From: Paenibacillus montaniterrae
GTDB lineage: Bacteria; Bacillota; Bacilli; Paenibacillales; Paenibacillaceae
Direction: 5' to 3'
Assembly (NCBI RefSeq): GCF_018403185.1
Contig: NZ_BOSE01000008.1
Span: 1 to 64,000 of the forward strand
Length of the DNA stretch: 64,000 nucleotides
Part shown: piece by piece, positions 60,566-64,000 of the stretch
Position numbering within the stretch: the first letter of the stretch is position 1
Layout: each line of letters opens with the position of its first letter
Made by a program: the position numbers and the translations under genes
The notes under the pieces: generated by a model
What the model saw: the letters and a program-made list of their open reading frames with translations, nothing else
What the model was told of the DNA's origin: nothing
Databases searched by the model: none

Positions 60566-61639
60566 ATGTTTGAAACGGAGTTAACGCGCATGCTGAAAAT
60601 TCGTTACCCGCTATTTCAAGCACCGATGGCAGGAGGTCCGACAACACCGGCCTTAGTAGCAGCCGTTTCAAATGCCGGAGGCTTGGGCAATCTGGGGGCA
60701 GGCTACTTGGCGCCGGAACAACTTCGCGACGAGATCCGCAAGATTAGGGAGCTAACAGACCAGCCTTTCGGAGTAAACTTGTTTGTGCCTGAGCGTGAGG
60801 AAGAGTTAGAGGAAACAGCCGTTCAGATGACGGATTATCTTAATCAATACCGCATCCAACTTGGCATACCTCAAAGCCCATCCATATTGAAGTCTTCAGA
60901 ATCGTTTGAGGAGCAAGTGCAAGTATTGCTTGAAGAGAAAATCCCGGTATTTAGCTTTACCTTTGGGGTAGCGCCACATGACGTCATTCAAGCGATGAAA
61001 CAGCGTGGTACAGTCGTAATCGGCACTGCAACAACCGTTGCAGAAGCTGAGCATTTGCAAGTAGCCGGTGTCGATGCAATCGTAGCACAGGGATATGAAG
61101 CAGGAGGTCATCGAGGTACATTTTTGAATAAGGTTGCACAGTCTTTGATTGGTACCATGGCTCTTGTTCCGCAAATTGTAGATTATGTGTCGATTCCGGT
61201 CATTGCATCGGGCGGGATCATGGATGGGAGAGGACTTGTAGCCAGCCTCGCATTAGGCGCAGCTGCTGTGCAGATGGGCACGGCGTTTCTGGCATGTTCG
61301 GAGAGCGGCGCCCATGAAGTGTACAAACAGAAGATTGTTACAGCCAATGAGGACTCTACCGACATTACTTGCGCATATTCAGGCAAAGCGGCAAGAGGTA
61401 TTCGAACAACATTTATGAATGACATGCAGCAGTATTCAGGAGCAATCCCTCCTTACCCTATCCAAAACGCTATGACGCGAGACATTCGACAAGCAGCTGC
61501 AAAAGCGAATAACCCTGAATTTATGTCGCTTTGGGCGGGTCAGGGTTTAAGATTAGCCAAAAACAGAACCGCAGCTGAAATCGTCCAGCAAACGATGGAG
61601 CAAGCAAATAGCCTTGTTAGAAAAAGCTTCCTTAATTAA
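60566..61639 (+). CDS. Nitronate monooxygenase family flavoprotein
   Basis: A 357-residue FMN-dependent TIM-barrel protein (NMO/2-nitropropane dioxygenase family, also close to FabK). Motifs: YPLFQAPMAGGPTTPALVAA, SNAGGLGNLGAGYL, AIVAQGYEAGGHRGTF (active-site His), and VIASGGIMDGRGLVASLALG then AAVQMGTAFLACSES for FMN phosphate. It oxidises alkyl nitronates; the natural substrate (perhaps propionate-3-nitronate) is inferred. AGGAGG precedes the ATG. It appears monocistronic. Confidence 0.9.
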   Translation: MFETELTRMLKIRYPLFQAPMAGGPTTPALVAAVSNAGGLGNLGAGYLAPEQLRDEIRKIRELTDQPFGVNLFVPEREEELEETAVQMTDYLNQYRIQLGIPQSPSILKSSESFEEQVQVLLEEKIPVFSFTFGVAPHDVIQAMKQRGTVVIGTATTVAEAEHLQVAGVDAIVAQGYEAGGHRGTFLNKVAQSLIGTMALVPQIVDYVSIPVIASGGIMDGRGLVASLALGAAAVQMGTAFLACSESGAHEVYKQKIVTANEDSTDITCAYSGKAARGIRTTFMNDMQQYSGAIPPYPIQNAMTRDIRQAAAKANNPEFMSLWAGQGLRLAKNRTAAEIVQQTMEQANSLVRKSFLN

Positions 61640-61693
61640 AGCGGAGTTGCCTGAAAAGGGAAAGACGTAAAGCTGAATATACAACGTCTTAAT

Positions 61694-61730
61694 GGGCGGA
61701 ATGCACTGTAATTGAAGCAGTGTTCCGCCC
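61694..61730. terminator. Terminator between converging genes
   Basis: GGGCGGAA-GCACTG (61694-61708) pairs with CAGTG-TTCCGCCC (61718-61730), 55 bases after the nitronate monooxygenase stop and before the GH115 stop. No strong T-run. Confidence 0.7.
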
Positions 61731-61757
61731 ATTCACGTTACCCGGATTCTCTAGCCC

Positions 61758-64000
61758 TTACTGACGGTAGCTTTCCAACGGTCCAAAGAAAGAGTAGGCA
61801 AGCGGCTTACGCGACAGCACCAGCCTTTGCAGCGCCAAGCCCGCTTCAAGCTGGTAAATGCGCAGCGTATGCGCTCCCTTGCCCAAATGATGCACGGTTG
61901 TTGTCTGATGCGCATTGTTTAATACGCCCTGCTCCCAATCCTTTGATTCTCCAGCAGTAAAGCGGTCGCTCAATGCAGCCGTTATTACAGGCTCGGATTG
62001 ATCAAAGGCAACTGCATAGCGCAAGCGGCTGCTTCTCGTCAGCGGGTTTGAAGGAGCAATGTACAAAGTCAGCTCATAATCTGCTTCCTCCGTTGTATAC
62101 AACAAATATTCAATATAAGGCGCCTGCCCAGGCTCTGCAAAATTTGCGGTAGATGGGAACAGCTTGAGCGTAGACAAGGCCTTGCCATAATGTTCAAGCA
62201 CTTCCCAGCTTGTACCGTCTGTGCTGACTCGCTTATGCGTATGCTCCGCTTCAATTGCAATAATGCCGTCAGCTTCAATGAATGCTCCATCCGGCAACGC
62301 AGAGGTATCAATATACTCAGCGGCAAGCTGGATATCGATCCGCTGCCCGGCACCGATTAGCGTCACTACGCCGCTGTCACTGTGCGAAAGCCGCTTCCAA
62401 TCCACTGTTACCGTAATTTCTGCTCCCTGTTCAATCAGTCCAGAGGAAGGCTGGCAGACCAGCCAGTTTGCATCCGTTACGATTTCAAATTGGAACGGAA
62501 CGTCCCCTCCGTTGCTAACCGTCAGCTTGCGCGTTTGAGGCTGCAGCTGATTAATGTGCGGTAGCGTGGCTGCTCCGGAAATTATGCCTTCCGCGCTTCC
62601 CTCTGCGTGCACAATCATAAGCGACTTGCCTGCTAGTAGCGCTGCCGACTTAACTTGCGGATACTGCCAGCCGTCGGCATTCCAGTTTACGTAGCCAATA
62701 TGAGGCGAAGACATCATGCCGCGCCACTTGCCTCCAGCAATTTCATGATTATAAAAATGCTCGAGTGCCTGATCGCGCTCAATCGTTGCTTCCACCAGCT
62801 TGGCATAGTGATTGGCCAGCTGGCTATGATAAGGCGCTTGACTTAACCAATGGTTGTAGCCCGCATAAATGTTCATCTTCTTCACATTAGCTGATGCAGC
62901 AGCCGGGAAATAGACAAGCTGGTCATACGCGTCCTTATGCTGATCAGCGATTCGCAATCTGCATTCCTCGGCCCGCTGCTCCAGCTCTATAGCTTGCTGC
63001 AGCACGCGCTCCGCTTCTTTAAATTGCGTAATGCTGTACGTATCCGGGTAGGTGACCTCCGGCTTGCGCGCGCCATTCATCCGTGTATAATCAGCGAGAA
63101 TTTGCGCAATGTCTGCTACCGTTTGCGAATCGGTTGTATGAGCAAACTGCTGCGCCGTCCATTTTTGCAAAAATTGCTGCGTGCGATTCAGCTTGCCTGT
63201 TCCCCAGCCTTCAAAATCATAAGCCAGCTCCATGAAATAAGACAACGGCAGCTCATTCGGCTTTAAGTCGCCAACATTGACTATCCATATGTCGCGAATA
63301 CCGTAATCATAAGCCATCGTCATCTGCTCCCACACCTTTTCAAGCGGAGTCGTATTTACCCACTCGTAGGAGCGTGGACCGCCGTGATAATCAAAATGAT
63401 AGTAAATGCCCCAGCCAGCACAGCGAGCCCGATCCTCCTCCAGCGGCAGCGTGCGCATATTACCAAAATTATCATCCGACAGCATAATCGTCACATCGTT
63501 CAGCACATCCCAATGCTTCAGGCCTGCCACCTGCTCATTGCCATGCCAAAACTTTTCTACCTCTTTATATACGACCAGCATTTGCGGCGCATCCGCCAAG
63601 CCATGCTTCTGCAAAATTTGCTTCTGTGTCAGGATAACATCCTTAAGGCGATCAATGTTCTTTTCCAGCGTTCCGCCCAGCTCGGAATCACGCTCGCCTC
63701 GCATGCCAAGCGTAATAATGCTTTCCAGCGACTTGTTGCGAATAACGCCGTCCTCCCAAAACCGTGTAATCGCTTCACGATTGACATCAAAATCCCATTC
63801 GTTGCTATCCGAGTAGCGCTTATAAGTCTTTTGCCACTCCTCGCCGGCACGAAACAGCGGCTCATGATGCGAGGTGCCCATCACGATGCCGTATGCATCA
63901 GCCAGCTCGGCATTAGCAAGCGGATAGCTTTGTCCATCCTCGCTAAACACAGCACTCCACATCGCAGGCCATAAATAGTTGCCATTCAACCGCAAAATCA
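61758..64000 (-). CDS. GH115 xylan alpha-glucuronidase, C-terminal part (runs off the window)
   Basis: At least 745 residues of a glycoside hydrolase family 115 protein; the frame continues through the right edge. The first visible Met, near 63995, lies inside the usual LRLNGNYLWPAMW block and is not the start. Other family blocks: GIVMGTSHHEPLFRAGEEW, LSDDNFGNMRTLP, YHFDYHGGPRSYEWVNTTPL, and IWIVNVGDLKPNELPLSYFM. The C-terminal ~250 residues are beta-rich accessory domains (FQFEIVTDANWLVCQPSSGL). GH115 enzymes remove 4-O-methyl-glucuronic acid from xylan, in keeping with the acetylxylan esterase at 51.8 kb. No signal peptide is visible because the 5' end is missing. Confidence 0.88.
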   Translation of the reverse strand, partial: ILRLNGNYLWPAMWSAVFSEDGQSYPLANAELADAYGIVMGTSHHEPLFRAGEEWQKTYKRYSDSNEWDFDVNREAITRFWEDGVIRNKSLESIITLGMRGERDSELGGTLEKNIDRLKDVILTQKQILQKHGLADAPQMLVVYKEVEKFWHGNEQVAGLKHWDVLNDVTIMLSDDNFGNMRTLPLEEDRARCAGWGIYYHFDYHGGPRSYEWVNTTPLEKVWEQMTMAYDYGIRDIWIVNVGDLKPNELPLSYFMELAYDFEGWGTGKLNRTQQFLQKWTAQQFAHTTDSQTVADIAQILADYTRMNGARKPEVTYPDTYSITQFKEAERVLQQAIELEQRAEECRLRIADQHKDAYDQLVYFPAAASANVKKMNIYAGYNHWLSQAPYHSQLANHYAKLVEATIERDQALEHFYNHEIAGGKWRGMMSSPHIGYVNWNADGWQYPQVKSAALLAGKSLMIVHAEGSAEGIISGAATLPHINQLQPQTRKLTVSNGGDVPFQFEIVTDANWLVCQPSSGLIEQGAEITVTVDWKRLSHSDSGVVTLIGAGQRIDIQLAAEYIDTSALPDGAFIEADGIIAIEAEHTHKRVSTDGTSWEVLEHYGKALSTLKLFPSTANFAEPGQAPYIEYLLYTTEEADYELTLYIAPSNPLTRSSRLRYAVAFDQSEPVITAALSDRFTAGESKDWEQGVLNNAHQTTTVHHLGKGAHTLRIYQLEAGLALQRLVLSRKPLAYSFFGPLESYRQ

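Overview
The window looks like chromosomal DNA of a Paenibacillus-type, endospore-lineage Firmicute. The signs are strong AGGAGG-type ribosome sites, some GTG/TTG starts, an S-layer-anchored (SLH) polysaccharidase, two oligosaccharide ABC transporters each paired with a YesM-type sensor kinase and a YesN-type AraC response regulator, a KimA potassium importer behind a c-di-AMP riboswitch, and families of structured intergenic repeats. No rRNA, tRNA, CRISPR array, phage or intact insertion sequence was seen.

Layout. 1-2 kb: DUF1048 protein plus a DrrAB-type ABC exporter. 2.3-4.5 kb: c-di-AMP riboswitch and kimA. 4.6-16 kb: a beta-glucan module, with a secreted SLH/GH16/CBM enzyme, binding protein and two permeases on the minus strand and a divergent kinase/regulator pair. 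16-19.4 kb: a 31-residue membrane protein, a SurA-like protein and a P1B-type zinc/cadmium ATPase whose promoter carries an ArsR/SmtB-type operator. 19.6-28.8 kb: L-rhamnose catabolism with lutABC embedded in it, so that the lactate made by the bifunctional RhaEW enzyme can be oxidised to pyruvate.

28.9-39.7 kb is the most interesting part: a compact locus matching the flavin-based extracellular electron transfer (EET) system described in Listeria. It holds fmnB (ApbE-like flavinyltransferase), eetA, eetB, an ECF transporter core (two ATPases and a T subunit), dmkA, dmkB with a short HepS-like partner, a membrane-anchored ndh2, and the two-domain FMN lipoprotein pplA. Both divergent promoter regions of this locus carry FNR/CRP-like palindromes near -41.5, and one also carries a Rex-like box. 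This suggests control by oxygen limitation and NADH/NAD+ ratio. A flavodoxin-fold reductase shares one of the FNR boxes.

40.5-44.5 kb: a membrane-anchored FAD oxidoreductase and an LTA-synthase-like enzyme. 44.6-51.6 kb: a second sugar ABC module with its two-component system, next to an acetylxylan esterase. 52.8-57.3 kb: a glyoxalase-like protein, a WYL regulator, and an AT-rich stretch of unknown secreted or membrane proteins that looks acquired. 57.4-64 kb: an SDR, a Mug-type DNA glycosylase, an ECF sigma factor, a ClpP paralogue, a nitronate monooxygenase, and the C-terminal part of a GH115 alpha-glucuronidase running off the right edge.

Three structured repeat families occupy the larger gaps: a ~185 bp element found as tandem pairs (34.6 and 46.5 kb) with a solo core hairpin at 26.6 kb; a ~185 bp element built of four ~22 bp units spaced 49-61 bp (20.9 and 35.1 kb); and a 110 bp foldback (46.3 kb).
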